The notes below the pieces were generated by a model. That model was given only the letters and a program-made list of their open reading frames with translations. It did no database searches and was not told the origin of the DNA. This document shows, in pieces, positions 42,345 to 51,990 of a stretch of DNA of 64,000 nucleotides (the stretch's first letter is position 1; each line of letters begins with the position of its first letter). The stretch is from assembly GCF_030269305.1 (NCBI RefSeq), contig NZ_BSTC01000001.1, positions 1-64,000 of the forward strand, written 5' to 3'. Source of the stretch: Kineosporia sp. NBRC 101731 (GTDB taxonomy: Bacteria; Actinomycetota; Actinomycetes; Actinomycetales; Kineosporiaceae). A program made the position numbers and the translations under genes.

Positions 42345-44171
42345 GTGACGACATTCCAGAACGACGCCATCACCCCCGCGCAGGCCCCGACCAGGCATCC
42401 CGGCCTGCTGGCCTGGGTCTCGCAGACGGCCGCACTGACCACTCCGGAGCGCGTGGTGTGGATCGACGGTTCGGCTGAGCAGCACCAGGAGATCATCGAC
42501 GAGCTCGTCGCCGCAGGCACTTTCGTGAAACTTGCGAAGAAACCGAACTCGTACTGGTGTGCCTCCGACCCCACTGACGTGGCCCGGGTCGAAGACCGCA
42601 CCTTCATCTGTTCCGTCGACGAGGCCGACGCCGGCCCGACGAACAACTGGATGGACCCGGGCGAGATGCGGGCCGTTCTGAAAGACCTTTACCGCGGCTG
42701 CATGAAGGGCCGCACGATGTATGTGATCCCTTTTGTGATGGGGCATCTCGATGCCGAGAAACCGATGTTCGGCGTGGAGATCACCGACTCCCCCTACGTC
42801 GTCGTCTCGATGAACGTGATGGCCAAGACCGGCACCCGGGTGCTCGAGAAGATGGGCCCGTCGGCGGACTACGTGCCGGCGATGCACTCGATCGGTGCCC
42901 CGCTGGAGCCCGGCCAGGAGGATGTGGCCTGGCCCTGCAACGACACCAAGTACATCGTGCAGTTCCCGGAGAGTCGCGAGATCCAGTCGTTCGGTTCGGG
43001 TTACGGCGGCAACGCCCTGCTCGGCAAGAAGTGCTACTCGCTGCGCATCGCCTCGGCGATGGCCCGCGACGAGGGCTGGCTGGCCGAGCACATGCTGATC
43101 CTCAAGCTCACCTCACCGTCGAACGTGGTGAAGTACATCGCCGCCGCGTTCCCGAGTGCCTGCGGCAAGACCAACCTGGCGATGCTCGAGCCGACGATCC
43201 CCGGCTGGAAGGTCGAGACGCTGGGCGACGACATCGCCTGGATGCGGTTCGGCCACGACGGCCGGCTCTACGCCACGAACCCCGAGAACGGCCTGTTCGG
43301 AGTGGCTCCCGGTACCGGCTGGGACACCAACCCGAACGCGATGCGGGCGATCGAGGCGGGCGGATCGGTGTTCACCAACGTGGCGCTGACCGACGACGGC
43401 GACATCTGGTGGGAGGGCATGACCCCGCAGCCACCCGAGCATCTCACCGACTGGCACGGCAACGACTGGACACCCGCGTCCGAAAGCCCTTCGTCGCACC
43501 CGAACTCGCGGTTCTGCACGCCGATCCGCAATTGCCCGATCCTCGCCGCCGAATACGACGACCCGGCCGGTGTGCCGATCTCAGCCATCCTCTTCGGCGG
43601 GCGCCGCAAGACCACGATCCCGCTGGTCACGCAGTCGCGGGACTGGACCCACGGCACGTTCATGGGTGCGACCCTGAGCTCCGAGACCACCGCCGCCGCG
43701 ACCGGCGCGGTCGGCGTGGTGCGCCGTGACCCGATGGCCATGCTGCCGTTCATCGGCTACAACGCCGGCGACTACTTCCAGCACTGGATCGACGTGGGCA
43801 AGGGCGCCGACGCCGACAAACTGCCGAAGATCTTCTACGTCAACTGGTTCCGGCGTGATGAGGACGGCGGGTTTCTCTGGCCGGGCTACGGCGAGAACGG
43901 CCGCGTGCTGAAGTGGGTGGTGGAGCGGCTGGAGGGCCAGGTCGCCGCCGTCGAGACCCCGATCGGCCATGTGCCGGCGCCGGGCACGCTCGACATCAGC
44001 GGCCTCGATCTCGGCGAGGACCAGCTGGAGCAGGCCGTGCGCGTCGACCCGGACGAGTGGAGGGCCGAGATCCCGCTGATCGAGGAGTGGTTCGACAAGA
44101 TCGGGGAGAAAACGCCGACCACCCTGCTCACCGAGCTGAACGATCTGAAGGCCCGCCTGGGCGCCGCCTGA
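42345..44171 (+). CDS. pckG: Phosphoenolpyruvate carboxykinase (GTP)
   Basis: A 608-residue enzyme converting oxaloacetate and GTP to PEP, GDP and CO2, the entry to gluconeogenesis. The reactive-Cys P-loop [13 protein letters not shown], the GTP-binding region and the PEP-carboxykinase signature are present, and the length equals that of the GTP-type family. The GTG at 42345 is favoured by GAGGAAGG just upstream and by the normal N-terminus; a frame upstream to 42276 would add an unrelated extension. It works with acetate uptake and with the pca pathway, which feed the TCA cycle. Confidence 0.96.
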   Translation: MTTFQNDAITPAQAPTRHPGLLAWVSQTAALTTPERVVWIDGSAEQHQEIIDELVAAGTFVKLAKKPNSYWCASDPTDVARVEDRTFICSVDEADAGPTNNWMDPGEMRAVLKDLYRGCMKGRTMYVIPFVMGHLDAEKPMFGVEITDSPYVVVSMNVMAKTGTRVLEKMGPSADYVPAMHSIGAPLEPGQEDVAWPCNDTKYIVQFPESREIQSFGSGYGGNALLGKKCYSLRIASAMARDEGWLAEHMLILKLTSPSNVVKYIAAAFPSACGKTNLAMLEPTIPGWKVETLGDDIAWMRFGHDGRLYATNPENGLFGVAPGTGWDTNPNAMRAIEAGGSVFTNVALTDDGDIWWEGMTPQPPEHLTDWHGNDWTPASESPSSHPNSRFCTPIRNCPILAAEYDDPAGVPISAILFGGRRKTTIPLVTQSRDWTHGTFMGATLSSETTAAATGAVGVVRRDPMAMLPFIGYNAGDYFQHWIDVGKGADADKLPKIFYVNWFRRDEDGGFLWPGYGENGRVLKWVVERLEGQVAAVETPIGHVPAPGTLDISGLDLGEDQLEQAVRVDPDEWRAEIPLIEEWFDKIGEKTPTTLLTELNDLKARLGAA

Positions 44172-44178
44172 ACCCCTT

Positions 44179-44262
44179 CGTGATCATGCAAGACCTCCCC
44201 GGAGTTCTAGAACTCATCGCGCGGTGAGTTCCAGAACGCTGGGGAGGTCTTGCATGATCACG
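44179..44262. repeat. Long palindromic intergenic element, copy 2
   Basis: Same design as copy 1: CGTGATCATGCAAG at one end and CTTGCATGATCACG at the other, CCTCCCC/GGGGAGG next, then GTTCTAGAAC on one side and GTTCCAGAAC on the other. It lies between the convergent pckG and lipoprotein genes and may act as a two-way terminator. Arm changes relative to the other copies are compensated on the opposite side. Confidence 0.9.
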
Positions 44263-44269
44263 GAAGGCT

Positions 44270-45349
44270 TTATTCGTAGAGGACATACTCCGGGCGGGGC
44301 TTCAGCTTCAGTACCTGCGACGGCGTCATCAGCTTTCCGTGCTCCCGGTCTTCCTCGAAGAACAGCTTGAAACCGGCGTGGGTACCGTCAGGCAGGGGTT
44401 GCACCAGCTTGCGCCAGGTCTTCTCCTTGTCCACCCGCGCGCCGATCCCGTCCACGCTCAGGATGAACTGCAGGCCCTTGCGCTTCCGGATCTTCGGCAC
44501 GTCACTGATGATCCGGGGCGCGAGCTGGTGCACCACGAAAGCCTTTTCCGGCAGACCGCGCTGGGTCACGAACTTCGAGAGCCACAGCGACACCTGGTTG
44601 AGCTCACCCGCGCTGGTGTGGCCGTAGACATGGCCGGGTGTCTGCTTCGGCCCGACCGCCCATTCCGGGTCCAGGGCCAGGCCCACGTCGGGCTCCTCCA
44701 GCCACTTGCTCATCGCGGTGACCTCGGTGAGGAAGTCGGCCCGGCCGGGCTGGATGTTCAGCAGCAGCAATGCCTTGTTCGCACGGGCCACCTTCAGGTA
44801 GCGCTCGATCTCGGTGTCCCGGGTGCGGGCCCGGTACATCTTGTCCCGGCCCGGCGACGCCTGCACCACGGTGGTGATGAGCTCCAGCACCGGCAGCGGC
44901 TCCCGCCCGTCACCGGCGTACTTCCGGCCGAGCTTCTCGATCTCGTCGACCCGGGCCTGCAGATCGCCGATGCCCAGCCGGCCGAACGACTTGGCAGCCC
45001 CTCCGGAATAGCCCACGAGGCGATAGCGCGGGAAGAGCTCGGTACCGCCCCGCGGCAGTTCCTGGGCCGCCGGGGCGGCCGTCGAGGTCGTTTCCGAGGT
45101 CACCGGTGCGGTGGTCGGGTCGACCGCACTGCCTGAGGACGCCGTTGAGCTTCCCTGCGGATCCGCGGTTCCCGGGGTGGCTGGGGTCGTCGAGGTGGCC
45201 GGGGCGGGTGGGGAACTGCTCGTGGACGTGGCGAGGGGCGGGGTGTTCGTCGTCCCCGATCCGCACCCGGCGACCACCAGGGAAGCCAGCGACACCAACC
45301 CCACCCCCACAGACAGATTCCGGCGCAACAAGGGCCGAGCGGGGCGCAT
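44270..45349 (-). CDS. Secreted lipoprotein with a conserved TIM-barrel-like domain
   Basis: A 359-residue lipoprotein with signal peptide and lipobox VVAGC (Cys29), a Ser/Thr/Pro stalk (about 30-95) and a domain of about 260 residues. The domain has the pattern of a conserved actinobacterial family (VLELITTVVQASPG, KALLLLNIQPGR, LALDPEW, VVHQLAP, GFKLFFEED) that looks like a TIM barrel and may act on cell-wall glycans; no catalytic assignment can be made. GGAGG lies 8 nt before the ATG. A longer frame upstream overlaps the tRNA region and is not supported. Confidence 0.8.
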   Translation of the reverse strand: MRPARPLLRRNLSVGVGLVSLASLVVAGCGSGTTNTPPLATSTSSSPPAPATSTTPATPGTADPQGSSTASSGSAVDPTTAPVTSETTSTAAPAAQELPRGGTELFPRYRLVGYSGGAAKSFGRLGIGDLQARVDEIEKLGRKYAGDGREPLPVLELITTVVQASPGRDKMYRARTRDTEIERYLKVARANKALLLLNIQPGRADFLTEVTAMSKWLEEPDVGLALDPEWAVGPKQTPGHVYGHTSAGELNQVSLWLSKFVTQRGLPEKAFVVHQLAPRIISDVPKIRKRKGLQFILSVDGIGARVDKEKTWRKLVQPLPDGTHAGFKLFFEEDREHGKLMTPSQVLKLKPRPEYVLYE

Positions 45350-45490
45350 AGGGGCAACCTCCGGGTGCTGTGGGTCTGATGTGACTCTCGTATGACTCTC
45401 GGGTGGCGCACCCATCCGACCACGACTCGGACGAACGGCGCACCTCTGGGCACCCGAACGGATGAGATCCGGAGAAGGCCGACAAAACAC

Positions 45491-45525
45491 GAGAGGGCCC
45501 TGTCAACTGGTGACAGGGCCCTCTC
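45491..45525 (-). terminator. Terminator of the tRNA-Ser gene
   Basis: A perfect 15-bp stem, GAGAGGGCCCTGTCA and its reverse complement around a 5-nt loop, lies directly 3' of the tRNA and is followed on the minus strand by GTGTTTTGTC. This is a textbook factor-independent terminator. Confidence 0.9.
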
Positions 45526-45531
45526 GGACCG

Positions 45532-45622
45532 CGGAGGCGGCGAGATTTGAACTCGCGATGGGGGATAAACCCCAAACCCGCTTAGCAGGCGGGCGCCATA
45601 GACCGGACTAGGCGACGCCTCC
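45532..45622 (-). tRNA. tRNA-Ser (anticodon GCU)
   Basis: The 91-nt sequence folds as a class II tRNA: acceptor GGAGGCG/CGCCTCC with discriminator G, the anticodon stem GCCCGCC...GCGGG-type arm with loop CTGCTAA (anticodon GCT), a long variable arm (TTGGGGTTTATCCCCCA) and a T arm with GTTCAAAT. The CCA is not encoded. It reads AGC and AGU serine codons. Confidence 0.96.
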
Positions 45623-46006
45623 TCGTGGTGCGGCAAGGCTACCGGTCCGGCACGCCTGACGGCAAAGCAGATGTCGCGGCGCGCCGTGATCAACCGGATT
45701 CAGAGCAAAGGAACGGGCCCGGAGAGGCACAGATCGGGCCTGGGCGAGACTGAATGAGATGGGACTGGTAGCCAACACAGCCGAAGCCCTTATTGTTAGC
45801 CACTAGCCAGATCCGCGCATATCGCGCTGATACGCCACGAATCCGGCCGTGTCACTTCGGTAACAATCTGATCGTGTGACCCACCGCACGACAGCAATGT
45901 TGTAACGAATTATCTATCTGCAGCGAGGCAGAGGGTTGGCACCGGTAGTGCATGCTCTTCCGGTCAGCATGTTCACGAGGCACCACCGATACGGCAGGAG
46001 ACGCGG
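45623..46006. other. Regulatory region upstream of tRNA-Ser and LCP1
   Basis: No gene is supported in these 384 bp. It is the least GC-rich intergenic stretch here. Around 45850-45935 are clustered motifs GTGTCAC, GGTAACA, CGTGTGAC and TTGTAACGAATTATCTAT, which look like a promoter with binding sites for an envelope regulator. These serve LCP1; the tRNA promoter should lie just above 45622. No individual site is firm. Confidence 0.5.
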
Positions 46007-47827
46007 GTGACGCAGGTCGAGCCTTCATCTCGGCGCTCGCGACGATCCGATGCCGATGCCCGTTACGGCGAGCAGTCGCGCGGTAACGAGCAGGCTCGAC
46101 CGGGGCGCTCCGGCGGGCCCGGCTACGGCGGCGGGCACGACGATCGCGCGGGCAACCGGGCTCCCCGGGAACCGTGGGACTCCCCCGACAGCCGGGGTGA
46201 ACGTCCCCCGAGCCGTTCCGGGAGCCGCGCCGGTGGGCCCTCCTCGCGACGTACGCAGCCCGCTCCCGAGCCGCTCCTGGACGACGAGGACGGCCGCCGC
46301 GGTAGCCACGCCACCACCTACGGCCAGGGTTTCTCCTGGGTCGTGGCCTGGACCATCATCGGTGCCCTGATCCCGGGCCTCGGCCTGATCGCCGCCGGCT
46401 GGCGCCGGCTCGGCGCCGCGGTGCTCGGCGTGCTCGCCCTCGTCGGTGCGGCCATCGCGGTCTGGGCCCTGAGCGGCAACATCATGAAGAAGGGCGTCTC
46501 GTTCGCCGTCGACCCGCAGAAGCTGCTGATGCTCGCCGTCGCAGCGGTGCTGATCGGCGTGCTCTGGGCCCTGACCATTCTTCTCACCAACAGCCAGCTG
46601 CGCCGCTACGCCACGCTCGACGCCGGTCAGAAGGCCTTCAGCTGGGTGGTGGTCGCGGCTCTCGTCATCGGCGTCGGCGTGCCCACCTACACCGTCGGTG
46701 ACTACGCGCTCGTGCAGCGTGACCTGGTCAAGAGCCTGTTCAACAGCGAGAACGACAGCGACGCGGACGATGCCAAGCCCGATGCCGAGGCCGCCGACCC
46801 GTGGGCCGGCACCGATCGCATCAATGTGCTGCTCATCGGCTCCGACGCCGGCGCCACCCGGGAGGGCATCCGGCCCGACACGATGATCGTGGCGAGCATC
46901 CAGCCCTCCAGCGGCAACACCGTGCTTTTCAGCATCCCCCGCAGCCTGCAGCGGGTGCCGTTCAAGGCCGGTACACCGGGTGCGGAAGCCTGGCCCGAGG
47001 GCTACTACTGCCCCGAGGCCGGAGTCGGCAACGAGTGCCTCATCAACGCCATCTGGCGCTGGGCCGAGGGCGACGGTGCGCAGTACTACCCCAAGACCAA
47101 GTTCAAGAACCCCGGTCTACGAGCCACCGAAGACGCTCTCACCGGCGCCACCGGCCTGGAGATCGACACCTACGCGATGCTCAACCTCGAGGGCTTCGCC
47201 GACTTCATCGACGCCATCGGCGGCCTGACGCTGAACGTCTCCGAGCGCCTGCCGATCGGTGGTAACTCCAAGAACCCGGTCGCCAAGGCCTGGATCGAGG
47301 TCGGCGACAACCAGAAGATGGATGGTTACCACTCGCTCTGGTACGCCCGGTCGCGCTGGAGCACCGACGACTACGACCGCATGCGCCGCCAGCGTTGTGT
47401 GATCGCCGCCGTGACGGATCAGGCCGACCCGGTCACCATCGCCAAGAGCTGGACCAAGATCGCCAAGGCCCTGAAGAACAACATGGCCACCGGCATCCCA
47501 CAGTCCGACCTCCAGGCCTGGGTCGAGCTCGCCACCCGCGTGCAGGGCGGCAAGGTCACGAGCCTCTCATTCACCAACGAGGCCGTCGGCGGCACCACGG
47601 TCAACCCGGACTTCGACCTGATGCACTCGAAGGTGAAGAAGGCGATCAAGAAGTCCGAGAACGCCGGCAAGAAGAAGTCGACCGCCACCTCGACCGCCAC
47701 GCCGAGCGCGGGCGCCTCGACCGGCACGGACAAGAGCACGGGGTCGGGCACCAAGAAGGACGACACCGACAAGACCGCCAAGGCCGAAGACCCGGACAAC
47801 GCACAGGACGTCACCGAGGTCTGCTGA
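46007..47827 (+). CDS. LCP-family glycopolymer transferase (LytR-CpsA-Psr), LCP1
   Basis: A 606-residue membrane enzyme that attaches teichoic-acid-like or arabinogalactan-type polymers to peptidoglycan. It has an Arg/Gly-rich N-terminal cytoplasmic tail (about 1-105), four membrane helices (about 110-235), the LCP domain (about 270-500) with NVLLIGSDAG and the Arg/Asp pattern IRPDTMIVASI, then a Lys/Ser/Thr-rich C-terminal tail. The GTG at 46007 has GGCAGGAG upstream. It is the first of two paralogues in the same direction. Confidence 0.93.
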   Translation: MTQVEPSSRRSRRSDADARYGEQSRGNEQARPGRSGGPGYGGGHDDRAGNRAPREPWDSPDSRGERPPSRSGSRAGGPSSRRTQPAPEPLLDDEDGRRGSHATTYGQGFSWVVAWTIIGALIPGLGLIAAGWRRLGAAVLGVLALVGAAIAVWALSGNIMKKGVSFAVDPQKLLMLAVAAVLIGVLWALTILLTNSQLRRYATLDAGQKAFSWVVVAALVIGVGVPTYTVGDYALVQRDLVKSLFNSENDSDADDAKPDAEAADPWAGTDRINVLLIGSDAGATREGIRPDTMIVASIQPSSGNTVLFSIPRSLQRVPFKAGTPGAEAWPEGYYCPEAGVGNECLINAIWRWAEGDGAQYYPKTKFKNPGLRATEDALTGATGLEIDTYAMLNLEGFADFIDAIGGLTLNVSERLPIGGNSKNPVAKAWIEVGDNQKMDGYHSLWYARSRWSTDDYDRMRRQRCVIAAVTDQADPVTIAKSWTKIAKALKNNMATGIPQSDLQAWVELATRVQGGKVTSLSFTNEAVGGTTVNPDFDLMHSKVKKAIKKSENAGKKKSTATSTATPSAGASTGTDKSTGSGTKKDDTDKTAKAEDPDNAQDVTEVC

Positions 47828-47833
47828 TCTCCT

Positions 47834-47865
47834 CCGGTCGGTCGACCCTCGGGTCGGCCGACCGG
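47834..47865 (+). terminator. Hairpin between the LCP genes
   Basis: CCGGTCGGTCGAC and GTCGGCCGACCGG form a 13-bp stem with one mismatch 7 bp after LCP1. No T-run follows, so it may only attenuate transcription between the two genes. Confidence 0.5.
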
Positions 47866-48001
47866 ACAGGCCAGGATCGGGCAGTCGCACACAAGTAGCC
47901 CGGTTGTCCCTTTCCGGACCCGGGATTTACTGCTCTGCGGGCATACTCACCGCTCAGTGCGCGAAGCGCGGCCGCCCGGGCCACCCGCGCCGAGGGGTGC
48001 G

Positions 48002-49537
48002 ATGTCCGACCTACGCCAGCCGGATACCGGTCGACCCATGGCCGGCGGCCGGGTGGGCTCGTACGACGATGCGCCGATCGTCTCGGCCGGACGGCGCGGC
48101 AGTCACGCCACACGTCACGGTCAGGGCTTCTCCTGGGTGATCGGCTGGACGATCATCGGTTCCCTGCTGCCCGGTTCGGGCCTGCTGGCGGCCGGGCGCC
48201 GTCGCACGGGCGGGTTCGTCCTCGGCCTGACCGGTGCCGGGCTCGTGGCCCTGGGCTGGGCCGCCCTGGAAGGCGATCCGCTGGACCGGGTCCAGAGCCT
48301 GGTGGTCGAGCCGGGCCGGCTGATGATCGCGACGGTCTCGATCGCCGTCGTCGCCACGATCTGGGTGCTCTCGATCGTGATCACCCACACCCAGCTGCGC
48401 CGCGAGGCCTCGCTCGGCACCGGCCAGCGGCTGTTCTCCACCGTGCTGGTGCTGGCCCTGGTCATCGCTGTGGCCCTGCCCGCCTATCAGCTCGGGCGGT
48501 ACGCGCTGATCGGGCGGGACCTGGTGGACGCCGTGTTCCAGGACCGGGTCGACGCCGAGACCAGCTCGGTGCTGGCTGATTCCGCGCTGGCCGACCCGTG
48601 GGCCGGCACCCCGCGGGTGAACGTGCTGCTGATCGGGTCGGACGCGGGTGAGGACCGGGTCGGCATCCGCCCGGACACGATGATCGTCGCGAGCATCGAC
48701 ACCCGGACGGGCAACACCGTGCTCTTCAGCCTGCCCCGCAACCTGGAGAGGGTGCCCTTCCCGCTGGGCACCCCCGGGAACAGTGCCTGGCCGGATGGTT
48801 TCGACTGCGGCGACGCCTGCCTGTTGAATGCCGTCTGGACCTGGGCCGAGGGACCAGGCTCGGGCTACGACGATTTCCGCAACCCGGGCCTGGCCGCGAC
48901 CGAGGATGCGATCGAGGGCGCCACCGGCTTGAAGATCGACACCTACGCCATGCTCAACCTCAAGGGCTTCGCCGAATTCGTCAACGCCATCGGCGGTCTC
49001 ACGGTCAACGTGCGCGAGCGACTGCCGATCGGCGGTGACAGCAACCCCGCCTCACCGATTTACCGCACGGCCACCGGCGGCTGGATCGAGATCGGCGACC
49101 AGCAGCACCTGGACGGCTATCACGCCCTCTGGTTCGCCCGGTCGCGGTGGGCCAGCGACGACTACCACCGCATGCAGCGCCAGCGGTGCGTGATCGCCGC
49201 GTTCGTCAGCCAGGTCGACCCGGTGACGGTGGCCCTGCAGTTCCCGAAGCTGGCCAAGGCCGCCAAGCGCAACATCACCACCGGCATCCCGCTGAGCGAT
49301 CTGGACGCCTGGGTGGACCTAAGCAAGCGGGTGCAGGGCGGCCGGGTGACCAGCCTGCCCTTCACCCGCCAGGTGGTGGACGTGGTCCACCCGGACTTCG
49401 ATCGCGTGCACGAACTGGTCGAGCGGTCGATCAGCAGCTCCGAGCAGGCCACCACGCCGAAACCCAAGCCAGGTAAGGCCAGGACAGCCAAGCCGGCGAA
49501 CCCGAACAAGGCCCAGGACGTGAAGTCGGTCTGCTGA
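48002..49537 (+). CDS. LCP-family glycopolymer transferase, LCP2
   Basis: A 511-residue paralogue of LCP1 with the same plan: short N-terminal tail, four membrane helices (about 38-165), LCP domain (about 190-430; NVLLIGSDAGEDRVGIRPDTMI) and a Lys-rich tail. The N-terminal tail is much shorter than in LCP1. The two share segments such as NPGLxATEDAIxGATGLxIDTYAMLNL, so they arose by tandem duplication. The ATG at 48002 with AGGGGTG upstream is chosen over an extension upstream to 47957. Confidence 0.93.
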   Translation: MSDLRQPDTGRPMAGGRVGSYDDAPIVSAGRRGSHATRHGQGFSWVIGWTIIGSLLPGSGLLAAGRRRTGGFVLGLTGAGLVALGWAALEGDPLDRVQSLVVEPGRLMIATVSIAVVATIWVLSIVITHTQLRREASLGTGQRLFSTVLVLALVIAVALPAYQLGRYALIGRDLVDAVFQDRVDAETSSVLADSALADPWAGTPRVNVLLIGSDAGEDRVGIRPDTMIVASIDTRTGNTVLFSLPRNLERVPFPLGTPGNSAWPDGFDCGDACLLNAVWTWAEGPGSGYDDFRNPGLAATEDAIEGATGLKIDTYAMLNLKGFAEFVNAIGGLTVNVRERLPIGGDSNPASPIYRTATGGWIEIGDQQHLDGYHALWFARSRWASDDYHRMQRQRCVIAAFVSQVDPVTVALQFPKLAKAAKRNITTGIPLSDLDAWVDLSKRVQGGRVTSLPFTRQVVDVVHPDFDRVHELVERSISSSEQATTPKPKPGKARTAKPANPNKAQDVKSVC

Positions 49538-49546
49538 AAACCCTCT

Positions 49547-49659
49547 CCGTGATCATGCAAATCCCCCAGCCTTCGGCCGGGAGGTGCCCCCACTCCCCAG
49601 AGTTCTAGAACTCCGTCACCCACAGTTCTAGAACGCCGGGGAGGTTTTGCATGATCACG
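49547..49659. repeat. Long palindromic intergenic element, copy 3, with nested repeat
   Basis: Outer arms CCGTGATCATGCAAA and TTTTGCATGATCACG, two GTTCTAGAAC cores, as in the other copies, but the left arm is interrupted by about 30 bp (49568-49597) containing CCTTCGGCCGGGAGGTGCC. It lies between convergent genes (LCP2 and an acyl-CoA ligase), followed by TTTTTT. Confidence 0.88.
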
Positions 49660-49668
49660 AACGGTTTT

Positions 49669-51318
49669 TTAGGGGGTTGCCACCGGCTGCTCCACCGTCA
49701 GGGCCCCGTCCGCATAGGCCGCGCGCAGCACCTTCTTGTCGAACTTGCCCACGCTGGTCTTGGGCACCTCGGTGACGAACGCCCAGCGCTCGGGCACCTG
49801 CCAGCGCGCCACCCGGGTCTGGAGATAGGTCCGTAGCTCCTCGACGTCCGGCACCGCCCCCTCACCGAGCACCACCACCGCCAGGGGCCGCTCACCCCAC
49901 TTGTCGTCGGGCACCCCGACCACGCTGGCCTCGTGCACCGCCGGATGCCCCATCAGGGCGTTCTCCAGGTCGATGGAGCTGATCCACTCACCACCGGACT
50001 TGATCACGTCCTTGGCGCGGTCGGTGACGGTCAGGTACCCGTCGGGCGTCAGGCTGCCGATGTCGCCGGTGCGCAGCCAGCCGTCGTCGAACTTGTCCGG
50101 GTCTTCTTCGCGGTAGTAGGAACCGGTGATCCACGGCCCGCGAACCTCGATCTCGCCCACCGCCTCGTTGTCCCAGGGCTGCGCGGAACCGTCCGGGCCG
50201 ACCAGCCGGGCCTCCACGTGCAGGGCGAGCCGGCCCTGGCTGTGCCGGTATTGCCAGTACTCCTCGCCTTCGGTGCCGACCGGCGCGATGGCGACCGTGC
50301 CCAGCGGCGAGGTCTCGGTCATCCCCCAGCCGTGCAGGATGGTGACGCCGTACCGGTCGTGGAAGGCGTGCATCAGCGCGGGCGGGCAGGCCGACCCGCC
50401 GATGATCACCTCGCCGAGGGAGCTGACGTCGGCCTCCGGGTGCGCGTCGAGGTACTCCAGCACGCCGGTCATGATCGTGGGAACGGCGCCGCCGCAGGTG
50501 ACCTTCTCCGCCTCGATCATCTTCACCAGCGGCTCGGCCTGGAGGAAGCGGTCGGGCATCACGATGCTCGCGCCCGACAGCATCGCCGCGTAGGGCAGGC
50601 CCCAGGCATTGGCGTGGAAGAGCGGCACGATCGAGAGGGCCCGGGCGTTCTGGTTCAGACTCAGGGCATTGCTGCCGGCGCAGAACGTGGCGTGCAGCAG
50701 ATTCGAACGGTGCGAGTAGACAACGCCTTTCGGGTTGCCGGTGGTGCCCGAGGTGTAACACATCAGTGCGCCGTCGTTCTCGTCGAGCTCCGGCCACACG
50801 AAGGTGTCGGGCTGGGCGTCGAGCAGGGCGCGGTAGTCGTGCACCTGACGCTTGCCACCGCCCGCCAGCGCCTGGGCCACCTCGTCGGGCACCGGGCCGT
50901 TGACCACCACGTGCTGCACCAGCGGGGCATGCTCGAGGAGCGCGGCGAACGGCTGGGCCAGGGAGTTGTCGACGAAGACCACGTGGTCCTCGGCGTGGTT
51001 CACCACGTAGACCAGCTGCTGCGGGAACAGCCGGATGTTGATCGTGTGCAGCACGGCGCCGGCGGCCGGCACGCCCAGGTAGAGCTCGAGATGCTCCTCG
51101 TTGTTCCACATGAACGTGCCGACCCGCTGGTCACCGTCCACCCCGAGCGAACGCAGGGCGTTCGCCAGGCGGCGGCAGTCCTTGGCGACGTCGGTGAACG
51201 ACGAGCGCCGGGGGCCGTCGGCCCCCCAGGTCACCACCTCGGAACCGGGGTAGACCGTTCCCGCGTACTCAATCAGCCGGGAGGTCAGAAGCGGAACATT
51301 CTGCATCGTGCTGCGCAT
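49669..51318 (-). CDS. Long-chain acyl-CoA synthetase (AMP-binding enzyme)
   Basis: A 549-residue adenylate-forming ligase activating a fatty acid to acyl-CoA. The AMP-binding signature [17 protein letters not shown], the A5 motif GWGMTE and the C-terminal hinge [29 protein letters not shown]-type region are visible. The C-terminal catalytic Lys is in [10 protein letters not shown]. The family resembles medium/long-chain FadD or AlkK. An in-frame ATG at residue 5 is an alternative start. It stands alone, convergent with LCP2. Confidence 0.92.
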   Translation of the reverse strand: MRSTMQNVPLLTSRLIEYAGTVYPGSEVVTWGADGPRRSSFTDVAKDCRRLANALRSLGVDGDQRVGTFMWNNEEHLELYLGVPAAGAVLHTINIRLFPQQLVYVVNHAEDHVVFVDNSLAQPFAALLEHAPLVQHVVVNGPVPDEVAQALAGGGKRQVHDYRALLDAQPDTFVWPELDENDGALMCYTSGTTGNPKGVVYSHRSNLLHATFCAGSNALSLNQNARALSIVPLFHANAWGLPYAAMLSGASIVMPDRFLQAEPLVKMIEAEKVTCGGAVPTIMTGVLEYLDAHPEADVSSLGEVIIGGSACPPALMHAFHDRYGVTILHGWGMTETSPLGTVAIAPVGTEGEEYWQYRHSQGRLALHVEARLVGPDGSAQPWDNEAVGEIEVRGPWITGSYYREEDPDKFDDGWLRTGDIGSLTPDGYLTVTDRAKDVIKSGGEWISSIDLENALMGHPAVHEASVVGVPDDKWGERPLAVVVLGEGAVPDVEELRTYLQTRVARWQVPERWAFVTEVPKTSVGKFDKKVLRAAYADGALTVEQPVATP

Positions 51319-51409
51319 GTGAGATCACCTCGTCGTGACACGGGACACATCGACGATCAAACGCACACGGTAGGTCAGAGGTTTCCCCGGCGGGGGGTTT
51401 CGGGGGCGA

Positions 51410-51979
51410 TCAACCGTTCCAGTGGTCGATCACCGCGGTTCCGCGGTCCCAGTTGAGCACGCTGAGCGTGGAGGTGTGCAGAGCCAGGTGCGCGGCAAGG
51501 TGCGGCTCCTGACCGATCCAGCGGGCCGCCAGCACCCGCAGGAAGTGGGCGTGGGCCACCACCACGGCCCGGGTGGGCGCCTCCCGGCGCACCCGGGCGA
51601 TCACCGCGTCCGCCCGCTCCGCCACCTGCTCGACGGTCTCCCCGCCGGGCACCGGCGAGTCCCAGATCGACCAGCCCGGCGCCTTCTCCTGGATCTGGGC
51701 GGTGGTGATGCCCTCGTAGTCGCCGTAGTCCCATTCCACGGCCTGAGGCTCGGGCTCCGGGGCCAGACCGGCCAGTTCGGCGGTTCGCCAGGCGCGCTGC
51801 AGCGGGCTGGCCAGTTGCAGGTCGAAGTGCACGCCGGCCAGACGGGGAACGAGGGCGGCGGCCCCCTCCTCACCCTCGGGCAGGAGCGGGATGTCGGAGC
51901 GGCCGGTGTGCCGACGGTCACGGGCCCATTCAGTGAGGCCGTGACGGATCAGCCAGAGTTCTGGTTCGTACGAGGTCAC
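51410..51979 (-). CDS. Histidine phosphatase family protein
   Basis: A 189-residue member of the phosphoglycerate mutase-like branch. The phospho-accepting His is in LIRHGLTEW, with the second His in VVVAHAHFLR. Its acid residue is in EWDYGDYEG. The GTG at 51979 starts 11 nt after the ACT gene ends, so it is probably the second gene of that operon. A frame up to 52045 would overlap that gene. The substrate is unknown. Confidence 0.87.
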   Translation of the reverse strand: MTSYEPELWLIRHGLTEWARDRRHTGRSDIPLLPEGEEGAAALVPRLAGVHFDLQLASPLQRAWRTAELAGLAPEPEPQAVEWDYGDYEGITTAQIQEKAPGWSIWDSPVPGGETVEQVAERADAVIARVRREAPTRAVVVAHAHFLRVLAARWIGQEPHLAAHLALHTSTLSVLNWDRGTAVIDHWNG

Positions 51980-51990
51980 ACGGCCGATCT

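Noticed and set aside
49933-51456. 507-codon plus-strand frame opposite the acyl-CoA ligase
   Set aside because: Antisense of a well-supported enzyme gene.
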